From Microbulbifer bruguierae (lineage in GTDB: Bacteria > Pseudomonadota > Gammaproteobacteria > Pseudomonadales > Cellvibrionaceae): a stretch of DNA of 64,000 nucleotides. The notes beneath the pieces are model-generated. The model was not told the origin of the DNA, did no database searches, and was given only the letters and a program-made list of their open reading frames with translations. Made by a program: the position numbers and the translations under genes. Location: NCBI RefSeq assembly GCF_029869925.1, contig NZ_CP118605.1:930001-994000 (forward strand), written 5' to 3'. Positions 53,362 to 60,930 of this stretch are shown piece after piece (within the stretch, counting starts at the first letter, position 1; each line of letters starts with the position of its first letter).

Positions 53362-54258
53362 TTGAGTGCCACCATCAAACAACTGCGAGCCTTTGCGGCC
53401 GTGGCCCGGACTCGCAGTCTGGCGGAGGCCAGCGCACAGCTGCACGTTTCGCAGCCGGCCATTTCCATCGCCATCCGCAGCCTGGAGGAATCCCTCGGGG
53501 GAGACCTGTTCAGCCGCGACGGCCGCCAGCTCGTGCTGACACCGGAGGGCGAACAGTTTGTAGCGCGCGCGCAGCAGTTGCTGCACAACTGGGACAACAC
53601 CTTGAACGCTGCCCGGCAGCGCTTTCAGCTGCAGCACGGGCAGCTGTCCCTGGCTGCGGTGCCAGCGTTCACCCTCAACCAGCTACCGGACCTGTTGAAA
53701 CGGTTCCACCAAAAGCACCCCGGCATCAATATCGTGCTTGAGGATATCGTCATGGAGCGTGTGGTCAGCGCCGTTCAGGAGGGCCGTGTGGAATTGGGTA
53801 TCAGTTTTCGCCCGGACGACCTCGGTAATCTGGCTTTCACCCCCATCGCCGACGACCGCTTTATCGCAGTAATGTCGCCAGATCATGCCCTGAATGGCAG
53901 CGGCAACCTCACCTGGCGGGAGCTGGCGGCAGAGCCCTTTATCGCGATGAATCGCGGATCGGCAGTACGTCGCTGGACCGACGCCGCATTTGCACAGTGT
54001 GCGCAGAAAAAAGAAAGGAGAATAGCTCCACGTTTTTTGTGTGAAGCGAACCAGCTCAGCACTATCGGTCGACTGGTCCAGTCCGGGTTAGGCGTGAGTG
54101 CGGTACCCAGCCTGTGTATGTCGCAGATGCAATCCTATGGACTGAGTTGTCGACCGCTGTCTGAGCCGGAAGTGGTCCATCAGGTGGGTATTCTGACAAA
54201 AGCGAGCGCCGCCCTGTCAGCACCGGCCAGGGCGTTTATTGCCCTGGCTACCACATGA
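53362..54258 (+). CDS. LysR-family transcriptional regulator
   Basis: The 298-residue protein has an N-terminal winged helix-turn-helix (IKQLRAFAAVARTRSLAEAS, then HVSQPAISIAIRSLEESLGG) and a LysR substrate-binding domain (LSLAAVPAFTLNQLPDLLKR onward). The start is TTG 53362 with AGGA upstream. It diverges from aacS, and the 236-bp gap includes a very A/T-rich stretch at about 53285-53340 where LysR sites of T-N11-A type would be expected, so I infer that it controls aacS. The effector is unknown. Confidence 0.92.
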   Translation: MSATIKQLRAFAAVARTRSLAEASAQLHVSQPAISIAIRSLEESLGGDLFSRDGRQLVLTPEGEQFVARAQQLLHNWDNTLNAARQRFQLQHGQLSLAAVPAFTLNQLPDLLKRFHQKHPGINIVLEDIVMERVVSAVQEGRVELGISFRPDDLGNLAFTPIADDRFIAVMSPDHALNGSGNLTWRELAAEPFIAMNRGSAVRRWTDAAFAQCAQKKERRIAPRFLCEANQLSTIGRLVQSGLGVSAVPSLCMSQMQSYGLSCRPLSEPEVVHQVGILTKASAALSAPARAFIALATT

Positions 54259-54323
54259 GTCTGCGCCGAACAAAATCATGGACACAAGGTGTACGCTGCA
54301 CAACCGCCGGCAACAGGAACAGA

Positions 54324-54346
54324 AAAACCGGCCACTGGCCGGTTTT
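54324..54346. terminator. Bidirectional terminator between LysR gene and dps
   Basis: AAAACCGGCC-ACT-GGCCGGTTTT forms a 10-bp stem. The minus strand continues TTTTTCT after the stem, so it ends dps well; on the plus strand four T residues follow. Confidence 0.85.
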
Positions 54347-54367
54347 AAAATCAATGGTGGATCCCCC

Positions 54368-54838
54368 TTACTGGGCGGTGGCGCGCAGCATCCAGGCGGT
54401 TTTCTCGTGAACACGCATACGGTCGGAAACCAGCGCTGCCGTCGATTCATCGTCGCCTTCCTGGGCGGCCTTTAGCACTTCGCGACAGGTTTTCACCACC
54501 TGCTCGTGCCCATGGGTGAGAATCCGCACCATGTCCTCCGCGGCGGGCACGTCTTCCGTTTCACTGATAGAACTCAATGCCGCAAACGCCTTGTACGTTC
54601 CCGGTGCAACCACATCCAGGGTACGTATGCGCTCGGCAATTTCATCCACTGCCGTCGCCAATTCGGTGTAGTGCTCTTCGAACATCAAGTGCAATTCACG
54701 GAACAGGCGGCCCGTCACGTTCCAGTGGAAATTGTGGGTTTGCAGATACAGTGTATAAGTGTCTGCGAGCAGTCGCTTCAACCCCTCCGCAATTTGCTCG
54801 CGATCTTTTGCACCAATACCGATATCAATATTGCTCAT
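54368..54838 (-). CDS. dps: Dps-family ferritin-like DNA-protection protein
   Basis: Dps forms a 12-subunit shell that oxidises Fe2+ with H2O2 and can coat DNA in starvation. The 156-residue protein has the four-helix build, with [20 protein letters not shown] and [20 protein letters not shown]. The H-x3-HWN-V and H-x10-D-E-x2-E residues form the inter-subunit ferroxidase site. ATG 54838 is preceded by GAGGT; ATG 54850 would overlap that site. The N terminus is short and not lysine-rich, so DNA binding may be weak. An FNR/Anr-type box lies about 200 bp upstream. Confidence 0.93.
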   Translation of the reverse strand: MSNIDIGIGAKDREQIAEGLKRLLADTYTLYLQTHNFHWNVTGRLFRELHLMFEEHYTELATAVDEIAERIRTLDVVAPGTYKAFAALSSISETEDVPAAEDMVRILTHGHEQVVKTCREVLKAAQEGDDESTAALVSDRMRVHEKTAWMLRATAQ

Positions 54839-55011
54839 TAGCAACCTCATTTTTCTGGCTCGGGTTCATTCCTTTTCCTCGGGCGACGATGCCTGCTTCA
54901 TTACACATACCAGTTTCTTGCCAATCCTATTGCCAATCGGCTGTAGAAACCGTGCAGCTTCAGAACAAAAAATCGCAGGCTTATTTTGTCACACCTGATG
55001 CCTACAGATAG

Positions 55012-55049
55012 TGCCACCTATACAGGTGGCATCAACTGATCTACATCAA
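55012..55049 (-). promoter_or_regulatory. FNR/Anr-type box and palindrome upstream of dps
   Basis: On the minus strand TTGAT-GTAG-ATCAG (55049-55036) matches the FNR/Anr consensus at 9 of 10 positions. Next to it TGCCACCT-ATAC-AGGTGGCA (55012-55031) is a perfect 8-bp inverted repeat. The -10 at the class II position is poor (CACTAT), so activation of dps from here is uncertain. Confidence 0.4.
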
Positions 55050-55134
55050 GTCAGAATAGATACTAGGGTCTCAGGTGGCTTTTCAAACCCCTGCGCCCAT
55101 TGATCATCCAAATACCGCCGATAGCCTTAGCCAA

Positions 55135-57072
55135 TCACCAGCCGCACTGGCGGTCCTTGTTCTGCTCCTGCAGGTAATCCATCAACGGCTGGAAGTAGTC
55201 CACGATGGCCGAGGCATCCAGCTCTCGCTGCCCGGTCAGGGCTTCCATCGCATCCGGCCAGGGCTTGCTGGCGCCCATAGCGAGCATATCCCGCAGCTTC
55301 TTGCCCGCAGCTTCGTTTTTGAAAATCGAACAGCGGTGCAGTGGTCCGGTTTCGCCGGCCGCTTCACACAGTGCACGATGGAACTGGAACTGCTGGATAC
55401 GCGCCAGGAAGTAGCGGGCATAGGGGGTGTTGCCGGGAATATGGTATTTCGCACCCGGGTCAAAATTCGCCTCGGAGCGTGCAACCGGTGCCTGTATGCC
55501 CTGATATTCTTCCCGCAATTTCCACCACGCCTTGTTGTAGTCTCCCGGCGGCACTTCACCGTTGAATACCTGCCAGCGCCACTTGTCCACCAGCAGCCCG
55601 AACGGCAGAAACGCGATCTTGTCCAGGGCCTGCTGCATCAGGTAACCCAGGTCTTTGTCCTCACCGGGGATCTCATCCATCAACCCGATTTGTTTCAGGT
55701 ACTTGGGGGTAATGGAAAGTGCGATGGTGTCACCCACCGCTTCGTGGAAGCCATCGTTTGCGCCGTTCTTGTAGAGGAATGGTTGCTTATTGTAGATACG
55801 CTGATAAAAGTTGTGCCCCAGCTCGTGATGCACAGTAATCAGATCTTCACCGGTTTTATTAATGCACATTTTGATGCGGATATCGTCCTTGTCATCCAGG
55901 TCCCAGGCACTGGCGTGACACACCACATCGCGATCGCGAGGTTGAACGAACTGCGAACGTTCCCAGAAGGTTTCCGGCAAAGGCTTAAAGCCGAGGGAGG
56001 TGAAAAACTTCTCTCCCGTCTTGACCATATCCTTCTCACTCATGCCGGAATCCACCACCAGCTGGGTAAGATCGTAAGGTGCCTCCATATCGTCGTCTTT
56101 GACGATATCGTAAATATTGCCCCACTCCTGGGCCCACATATTGCCCAATAGATGTGCAGGGATTTTTCCAGTGGCAGCCACCACCTCATCACCGTAATGG
56201 TCATTCAACCTGGCGCGCACATGGCAGTGAAGCGCTTCATAAAGTGGTTTGACCTTATTCCACTGCGCATCCATATCTGCAGCAAAAGCATCTGCCGGCA
56301 TATCGTACTTCGAACGCCACATCACACTGAGATTGTCGTAACCCAACGCTTTGGCGCCGGCATTGCCGATTTCCACCTGGCGCTGGTAGAGAGGCTTCAT
56401 CGGCGGCGCCACTTTGCGCCAACCAACCCACAGTTCTTTGAGAAGTTTGGGGTCGCGGCTGTTTGCCATCATTTGCCCCATTTCCGTCAGCGTGTAGCAC
56501 TTGCCCTCGTCCGCTTCAGCTGCGCCACCGGTTTTTTTGTCGGGGCAGTATTTGCCCGCGCCGTACATGCCCTGCATTTTGGAGCCAATCTGCGCCAGTT
56601 CGGCGGTCAACTCCGGGTCATTGGGTGCGGGGAAGACGAGTCCCTGCTTGAGCATGGTGAGCATGCGGCGGGTTTCAGGGTCCAGTTCGACATCGTCAAA
56701 CTTCGCCGCTTGCTGGGCCAGCTCCACCGCAAGCGAAGTGAAGCGCTCTGACGCCAGGGATTCCACAAACTGGGAATCCATATTGATGTAGGTCTGCGCC
56801 AACCAGCTCGCATGGTTTGCTTCCAGAGACATTTCTTCCAAACGCTGCTGAGCATCTTCAAGAAATGCCTTGGCATCATCCGCAACTGCGGCGCCGGTCA
56901 CCGGAGCGTCTTCCGCGATTCCACCGGCCGCCGCGGTATCGGTGGCGGTATCGGCAGATTGCGCCTCTGGCGCCGCCACCTCCGCTTGCCCCGGTTTCGG
57001 CTTGTCTGTTGCGCGGTCGCACCCGGCGGCAGCCAAAGCGGCGACAGCAATAACCAACGCGAGCTTTTTCAT
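55135..57072 (-). CDS. M2 family peptidyl-dipeptidase (ACE-like), lipoprotein
   Basis: The 645-residue zinc peptidase resembles a single angiotensin-converting-enzyme domain and should release C-terminal dipeptides. A lipobox (LALVIAVAALAAAGCDRA, Cys near 18) and an acidic linker (about 20-65) place it in the periplasm or on the surface. The body has ITVHHELGHNFYQRIYNKQP (HExxH near residue 414), NDGFHEAVGDTIALSITPKY (third zinc ligand Glu) and YHIPGNTPYARYFLARIQQF with a chloride/substrate Tyr-Arg region. I start at ATG 57072, placed 6 nt after AGAGG, over ATG 57078. It is a single gene. Confidence 0.95.
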   Translation of the reverse strand: MKKLALVIAVAALAAAGCDRATDKPKPGQAEVAAPEAQSADTATDTAAAGGIAEDAPVTGAAVADDAKAFLEDAQQRLEEMSLEANHASWLAQTYINMDSQFVESLASERFTSLAVELAQQAAKFDDVELDPETRRMLTMLKQGLVFPAPNDPELTAELAQIGSKMQGMYGAGKYCPDKKTGGAAEADEGKCYTLTEMGQMMANSRDPKLLKELWVGWRKVAPPMKPLYQRQVEIGNAGAKALGYDNLSVMWRSKYDMPADAFAADMDAQWNKVKPLYEALHCHVRARLNDHYGDEVVAATGKIPAHLLGNMWAQEWGNIYDIVKDDDMEAPYDLTQLVVDSGMSEKDMVKTGEKFFTSLGFKPLPETFWERSQFVQPRDRDVVCHASAWDLDDKDDIRIKMCINKTGEDLITVHHELGHNFYQRIYNKQPFLYKNGANDGFHEAVGDTIALSITPKYLKQIGLMDEIPGEDKDLGYLMQQALDKIAFLPFGLLVDKWRWQVFNGEVPPGDYNKAWWKLREEYQGIQAPVARSEANFDPGAKYHIPGNTPYARYFLARIQQFQFHRALCEAAGETGPLHRCSIFKNEAAGKKLRDMLAMGASKPWPDAMEALTGQRELDASAIVDYFQPLMDYLQEQNKDRQCGW

Positions 57073-57347
57073 CGGCATCCTCTGCTTGATTTATTAATTT
57101 TCTGATTTTGATGGGGCCCGAAATGGGAGGCGAAAATATTCCTGTTGTCGCCGTTTATAGCACATGGTTGCCAATCAGCGAGACGGCACCACAAGCTGGC
57201 GCCAAACATAGGCACAGAATTCCATGAGAAGGGACTTATTTGGAGAAAAATTTCGAAAATGGCACAGAAGAATCCATCGCACAGCAGCAATGTACACAAA
57301 AAATCATGAAGCTTTCGAAAAGGTAGTACGGAGGGAGAAGAATTGGA

Positions 57348-57457
<110 letters not shown>

Positions 57458-57721
57458 ATCACGCTCGAGCACTCAGACTAGCACCACTACAAGACTCAAC
57501 AAGCAGTGGCTGCGCTCGAAGAGGGCGCGATTATAGAGACTCTCGGCGCCAGGTTCCAGTCCCAATTTTTATCCCGCCACCCGGTCACTGGAAATGGCCG
57601 TTCTCACCTGCAGGTATTACTGGCAAATTCCTCGGGCAAAAGGTCAATTCACCAGCGCAAAAAGCTATACTGTGCGGCGCCCGAATCCGGGCGAATCACT
57701 CTATGTAATGCCGGAACTTCT

Positions 57722-58564
57722 ATGCACCTGTTTGTCGACAATCTCACCAATGTGGATTTCAGCTATCTCCACCACTCTCGCGGTATTGTCGGCGAAACCT
57801 GGCTGGCCAATGCGGCACTTGACGGTGCCCTGGATCACCAGGGAATGGTCTGCGACTTCGGTATCGTCAAGAAAACCCTGCGGAACTGGCTCGACACAGA
57901 GCTGGATCACCGCCTGCTGGTCCCCACGCTATCCCCGCATCTGGACCTGAGCGAGAACAACGGGCAAGTGGCTCTGCAATGGAATCTCGCAAATGGCGAA
58001 ACGATCGTCGTGAACGGCCCGGCCCAGGCTTTCGCCCTGGTTGCAGCGGAAGCCGTCACACCGGTGTCCGTTGCCGCCTGGAGTGTCGCGCAACTGGATG
58101 GAATCTTTCCCACCAGTGTCGACCAGCTGAGCCTGAGTTTTTCTCACGAAGTCATCGACACGCCCTACTACCACTACAGCCACGGCCTGAAAAAGCACGA
58201 CGGCAACTGCCAGCGCATTGCCCACGGCCACCGCTCGCGGATATGTATCCATATGGACGGCGAACGCAGCAGCGCCCTCGAATCCCAATGGGCACAACGC
58301 TGGCAGGATATCTACCTAGGTACCCGGGAAGACCTGAAGGGGGAAGATCAGGAGTCACTGCATTTCGCCTATCGCGCCCGCCAGGGAGATTTTGCCTTGA
58401 GCATGCCCGCAAGCCGCTGTGAACTTCTCGACTGCGATACCACGGTGGAGCAGCTCGCCCAGTATATTGCTGACCAACTCGCCAGCGCGCACCCCGGCCG
58501 CGATATACGCGTGCGCGCCTACGAGGGGATCGGCAAGGGCGCCATTGCCAGTGCCAAACACTGA
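57722..58564 (+). CDS. Two-domain 6-pyruvoyl-tetrahydropterin synthase (QueD-like) protein
   Basis: The 280-residue protein is a tandem of two T-fold units of the PTPS/QueD family. The first (about 1-95) has VDFSYLHHSRGIVGETWLAN and GMVCDFGIVKKTLRNWLDTE plus LDH, but the zinc-binding HGH is replaced by VGETW. The second (about 135-275) has FSHEVIDTPYYHYSHG and GNCQRIAHGHRSRICIHMDG with the Cys-x3-HGH zinc and catalytic set. It could make 6-carboxytetrahydropterin for queuosine or another pterin. ATG 57722 follows GGAACTTCT; upstream in-frame sequence to 57506 looks non-coding. rsmE follows at 29 nt. Confidence 0.82.
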   Translation: MHLFVDNLTNVDFSYLHHSRGIVGETWLANAALDGALDHQGMVCDFGIVKKTLRNWLDTELDHRLLVPTLSPHLDLSENNGQVALQWNLANGETIVVNGPAQAFALVAAEAVTPVSVAAWSVAQLDGIFPTSVDQLSLSFSHEVIDTPYYHYSHGLKKHDGNCQRIAHGHRSRICIHMDGERSSALESQWAQRWQDIYLGTREDLKGEDQESLHFAYRARQGDFALSMPASRCELLDCDTTVEQLAQYIADQLASAHPGRDIRVRAYEGIGKGAIASAKH

Positions 58565-58593
58565 ATCGGCACTGACACTCGCATAGACAGACT

Positions 58594-59370
58594 ATGAACC
58601 TGATTTTACTGGAGCCCGGCGACATTCAATCGCCGGCAATGTCGCAATCGCCGTTTGGAAACTCTTCCGGCGATGAACATTCAGAGCAGCCCCCGATCCG
58701 CGCCCAGCTTCGCGACCGGCGTTTTCAACATGTCGTGGAAGTCCATCGCGCTGACGTGGGTGACAAGCTCAAGGTCGGACTGCTCGACGGCAAGATCGGC
58801 GAGGCTCGTGTCGTGGAGCGAGGGGAGTCCCATATCACTCTTGAGGCAACCTTTCATCGCGCTCCGCCGCCGCCCCTGCCGCTCACCCTGATTCTGGCCC
58901 TGCCACGGCCGAAAATGCTCAAGCGCACCATCCAGCACGCCACTGCGCTGGGGGTAAAAAAACTCTATCTGATCAATGCCTACCGGGTGGAAAAATCGTA
59001 CTGGCAGAGTCCCTGGCTCGCCCAGGACAAGCTTCGAGAGCAGTGCCTGCTGGGGCTCGAGCAGGCCGTTGATACCACCCTCCCGCACATCGAATTGCGC
59101 AAGCGCTTCAAACCGTTTGTGGAAGACGAGCTGCCGTCGATTGCCAGCGACTCACTGAAACTGGTGGCACACCCGGTCACCGACGCGCCCTGCCCAGTGG
59201 ATATCCAACAGCAGACAACCCTGGCCGTTGGTCCGGAGGGGGGGTTTATTCCCTATGAGGTGGAAAAGTTGCAGGAGGCGGGGTTTGCCCCGGTGCATCT
59301 GGGGCCGCGTATTCTGCGAGTGGAAACAGCCTTGCCGGTACTCATGAGCCGCCTGTTTCCAGGTCGCTGA
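58594..59370 (+). CDS. rsmE: 16S rRNA (uracil(1498)-N(3))-methyltransferase
   Basis: RsmE methylates U1498 at the decoding centre of 16S rRNA. The 258-residue SPOUT protein has an N-terminal PUA-like domain (DRRFQHVVEVHRADVGDKLK) and the knot with LPLTLILALPRPKMLKRTIQ, TLAVGPEGGFIPYEVEKLQE and HLGPRILRVETALPVLMSRL. The last two are the SAM-binding knot motifs (GPEGG and LG-x-RILR-x-ETA). An insertion near residues 12-32 lengthens the N-terminal domain. It lies 29 nt after the QueD-like gene and is probably co-transcribed with it. Confidence 0.95.
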   Translation: MNLILLEPGDIQSPAMSQSPFGNSSGDEHSEQPPIRAQLRDRRFQHVVEVHRADVGDKLKVGLLDGKIGEARVVERGESHITLEATFHRAPPPPLPLTLILALPRPKMLKRTIQHATALGVKKLYLINAYRVEKSYWQSPWLAQDKLREQCLLGLEQAVDTTLPHIELRKRFKPFVEDELPSIASDSLKLVAHPVTDAPCPVDIQQQTTLAVGPEGGFIPYEVEKLQEAGFAPVHLGPRILRVETALPVLMSRLFPGR

Positions 59371-59428
59371 GCCGCGGAGTTCCAGTTCGCAGCGCGCTCG
59401 GAGATACTCATCCCAGCGAGCCACATGG

Positions 59429-59450
59429 AATAGCGGAAGAATAGCGGAAG
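59429..59450. repeat. 11-bp tandem duplication
   Basis: AATAGCGGAAG occurs twice head to tail between the convergent rsmE and cpxP genes, a small recent-looking duplication without an evident function. Confidence 0.9.
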
Positions 59451-59452
59451 GG

Positions 59453-59479
59453 CCGCACCGCCGAGCCCGGCAGGTGCGG
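59453..59479. terminator. Hairpin between rsmE and cpxP
   Basis: CCGCACC and GGTGCGG form a 7-bp stem with a 13-nt loop in the gap between the convergent genes. On the plus strand TAAAACTCTT follows; T-runs are weak, so this is a candidate only. Confidence 0.4.
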
Positions 59480-59487
59480 TAAAACTC

Positions 59488-59985
59488 TTATTGATCCCGT
59501 TTGCGTTCCCACTGCTCTTTGCGCTTTTCAAAACGGGCCTTACCCTCAGCCTTCATCTCTTCCAGCTTGGCTTTCTGTTCGTCCGTCAGAATGGACTCGA
59601 ACTGTACCTTCCGCTCGTGCATGTACTGCATTTTTTGCACTTCCAGGCGGCCCAGCTTTGCTGCCAGATCATCCAGTGTCGCCTGATCGGCGCCAGACTC
59701 AATGGCCTCCCGTAACTGCTCATGCACCTGATGCATTTCCTCGCGCGCTGCCTTGCGCGCCGCTTTGCCGGCCTCGCGATTGGCCTCCATCTGCGCTTTC
59801 TGACCTTCGGTCAGATCCAGCTTCTCCGCCAGATGCTCAAGCATGCGCCCTTCATGAAATCCACCGTGGTGACCATGGTGGCCTTCTGGCCCGTGGCCGC
59901 CATCCGGAAATGCCATCACCATTCCCGGAGCAGTCAATGCGAGACCCAGTGCCAGGCCGCCTGCGAGCGCTTTGAATTTGTTCAT
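59488..59985 (-). CDS. cpxP: Spy/CpxP-family periplasmic LTxxQ protein
   Basis: The 165-residue protein has a signal peptide (FKALAGGLALGLALTAPGMV, cut near VMAF), then a His/Gly-rich segment (PDGGHGPEGHHGHHGGFHEG) that may bind metal. A highly charged all-helical domain with two LTxxQ motifs follows (LAEKLDLTEGQKAQMEANRE and ILTDEQKAKLEEMKAEGKAR). This is the CpxP/Spy periplasmic chaperone fold, which in E. coli restrains the sensor CpxA and binds misfolded proteins. ATG 59985 follows GAGGATGACACT. It diverges from cpxRA with an array of CpxR-like half-sites between them. Confidence 0.9.
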   Translation of the reverse strand: MNKFKALAGGLALGLALTAPGMVMAFPDGGHGPEGHHGHHGGFHEGRMLEHLAEKLDLTEGQKAQMEANREAGKAARKAAREEMHQVHEQLREAIESGADQATLDDLAAKLGRLEVQKMQYMHERKVQFESILTDEQKAKLEEMKAEGKARFEKRKEQWERKRDQ

Positions 59986-60037
59986 AGTGTCATCCTCAAG
60001 TGATGCTGAATAACGATACCGTGTGGGGGGTACCTTA

Positions 60038-60043
60038 TGTATA
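60038..60043 (-). promoter_or_regulatory. Candidate cpxP -10 element
   Basis: TATACA on the minus strand (60043-60038) has no recognisable -35 (CAGCTA at the expected spot, 60066-60061), as expected for an activator-dependent promoter. The CpxR-like array starts 19 bp further upstream. Confidence 0.5.
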
Positions 60044-60085
60044 TGTGTTTCCCGATTCGGTAGCTGCATATTAGGCTCCGCCACT

Positions 60086-60130
60086 GTAAAGAGGGGATAA
60101 CCGCAGTAAACATTTGTTAAGAACGGTAAA
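60086..60130. promoter_or_regulatory. Five 10-bp-phased CpxR-like half-sites
   Basis: GTAAA (60086), GATAA (60096), GTAAA (60106), GTTAA (60116) and GTAAA (60126) follow each other at exactly 10-bp steps with 5-bp spacers. The E. coli CpxR site is GTAAA-N5-GTAAA. The array lies midway between the cpxP and cpxR -10 elements and should control both. Confidence 0.75.
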
Positions 60131-60170
60131 ACCCGCAATACCCGCCATCAGCTCTCCGGCGAGGTATGCA

Positions 60171-60176
60171 TATAAT
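60171..60176 (+). promoter_or_regulatory. cpxR -10 element
   Basis: A perfect TATAAT predicts transcription from about 60183, 36 nt before ATG 60219. The -35 position (60148-60153, TCAGCT) is poor, and the CpxR-like array ends 17 bp upstream of it, suggesting activation by CpxR. Confidence 0.6.
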
Positions 60177-60218
60177 GCGTCGCAACAATGCTGCTAATTT
60201 TCGCAACAAGGGTGAAGA

Positions 60219-60926
60219 ATGAGTCACATTCTGTTGGTGGACGACGACACCGAACTGACTGAGCTGCTTGAGGAGTTTCTGATCGGGGAAGGGTTTGAAG
60301 TTACCGTGGCCAATGACGGGGGCAACGGGCTGGAGCTGGCGCGCAAGCAGTCTTTTGACGCACTGGTACTGGACGTAATGTTGCCGGTACATAATGGCTT
60401 TGACGTATTGCGCAAGCTGCGCGAGGACACCGCCAATCCCGGTCATTCGCTCCCCGTGGTCATGCTCACCGCCAAGGGCGATACGGTGGATCGTATTGTC
60501 GGGCTCGAAATGGGCGCCGACGATTATCTGCCGAAACCCTGTAACCCGCGGGAACTGGCAGCACGCTTGCGCGCCATATTGCGCCGCGGGCGTGGCAGCG
60601 AGGCGGAAACCTCTGACAACGCGCTGTCCAGCGGCCCACTGCGCCTGGTACCCAGGGAGCACCTGTGCCACTGGGAAGAACAGGTCATCAATCTGACGGG
60701 GGCGGAATATGCAGTCCTGAGGGTACTGGTCGAAAACGTCGGCGAGGTGGTCAGCAAGGAAGTGCTCACAGAGCAGGCCCTGGGCCGCAAGCTGATGCCC
60801 TACGATCGCTCTATCGACGTGCATGTAAGTAATATCCGCAAGAAACTGGCTGAGCGCGGCGCCAGCCGCGACCTGATCATCAATATCCGCGGCGCCGGTT
60901 ACATGCTTACAGGCGGCCAGGGTTGA
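60219..60926 (+). CDS. cpxR: OmpR-family response regulator CpxR
   Basis: The 235-residue protein has a receiver domain (SHILLVDDDTELTELLEEFL, phospho-acceptor Asp52 in LVLDVMLP, VVMLTAKGD, DDYLPKPCNPREL with the conserved Lys) and a C-terminal winged-helix domain (INLTGAEYAVLRVLVENVGE, RSIDVHVSNIRKKL, INIRGAGYMLTG). The layout is CpxR-like and the gene lies four bases before the sensor gene. A divergent cpxP and CpxR-type boxes support the name. It should control envelope-stress genes and itself. Confidence 0.92.
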   Translation: MSHILLVDDDTELTELLEEFLIGEGFEVTVANDGGNGLELARKQSFDALVLDVMLPVHNGFDVLRKLREDTANPGHSLPVVMLTAKGDTVDRIVGLEMGADDYLPKPCNPRELAARLRAILRRGRGSEAETSDNALSSGPLRLVPREHLCHWEEQVINLTGAEYAVLRVLVENVGEVVSKEVLTEQALGRKLMPYDRSIDVHVSNIRKKLAERGASRDLIINIRGAGYMLTGGQG

Positions 60927-60930
60927 AGCC

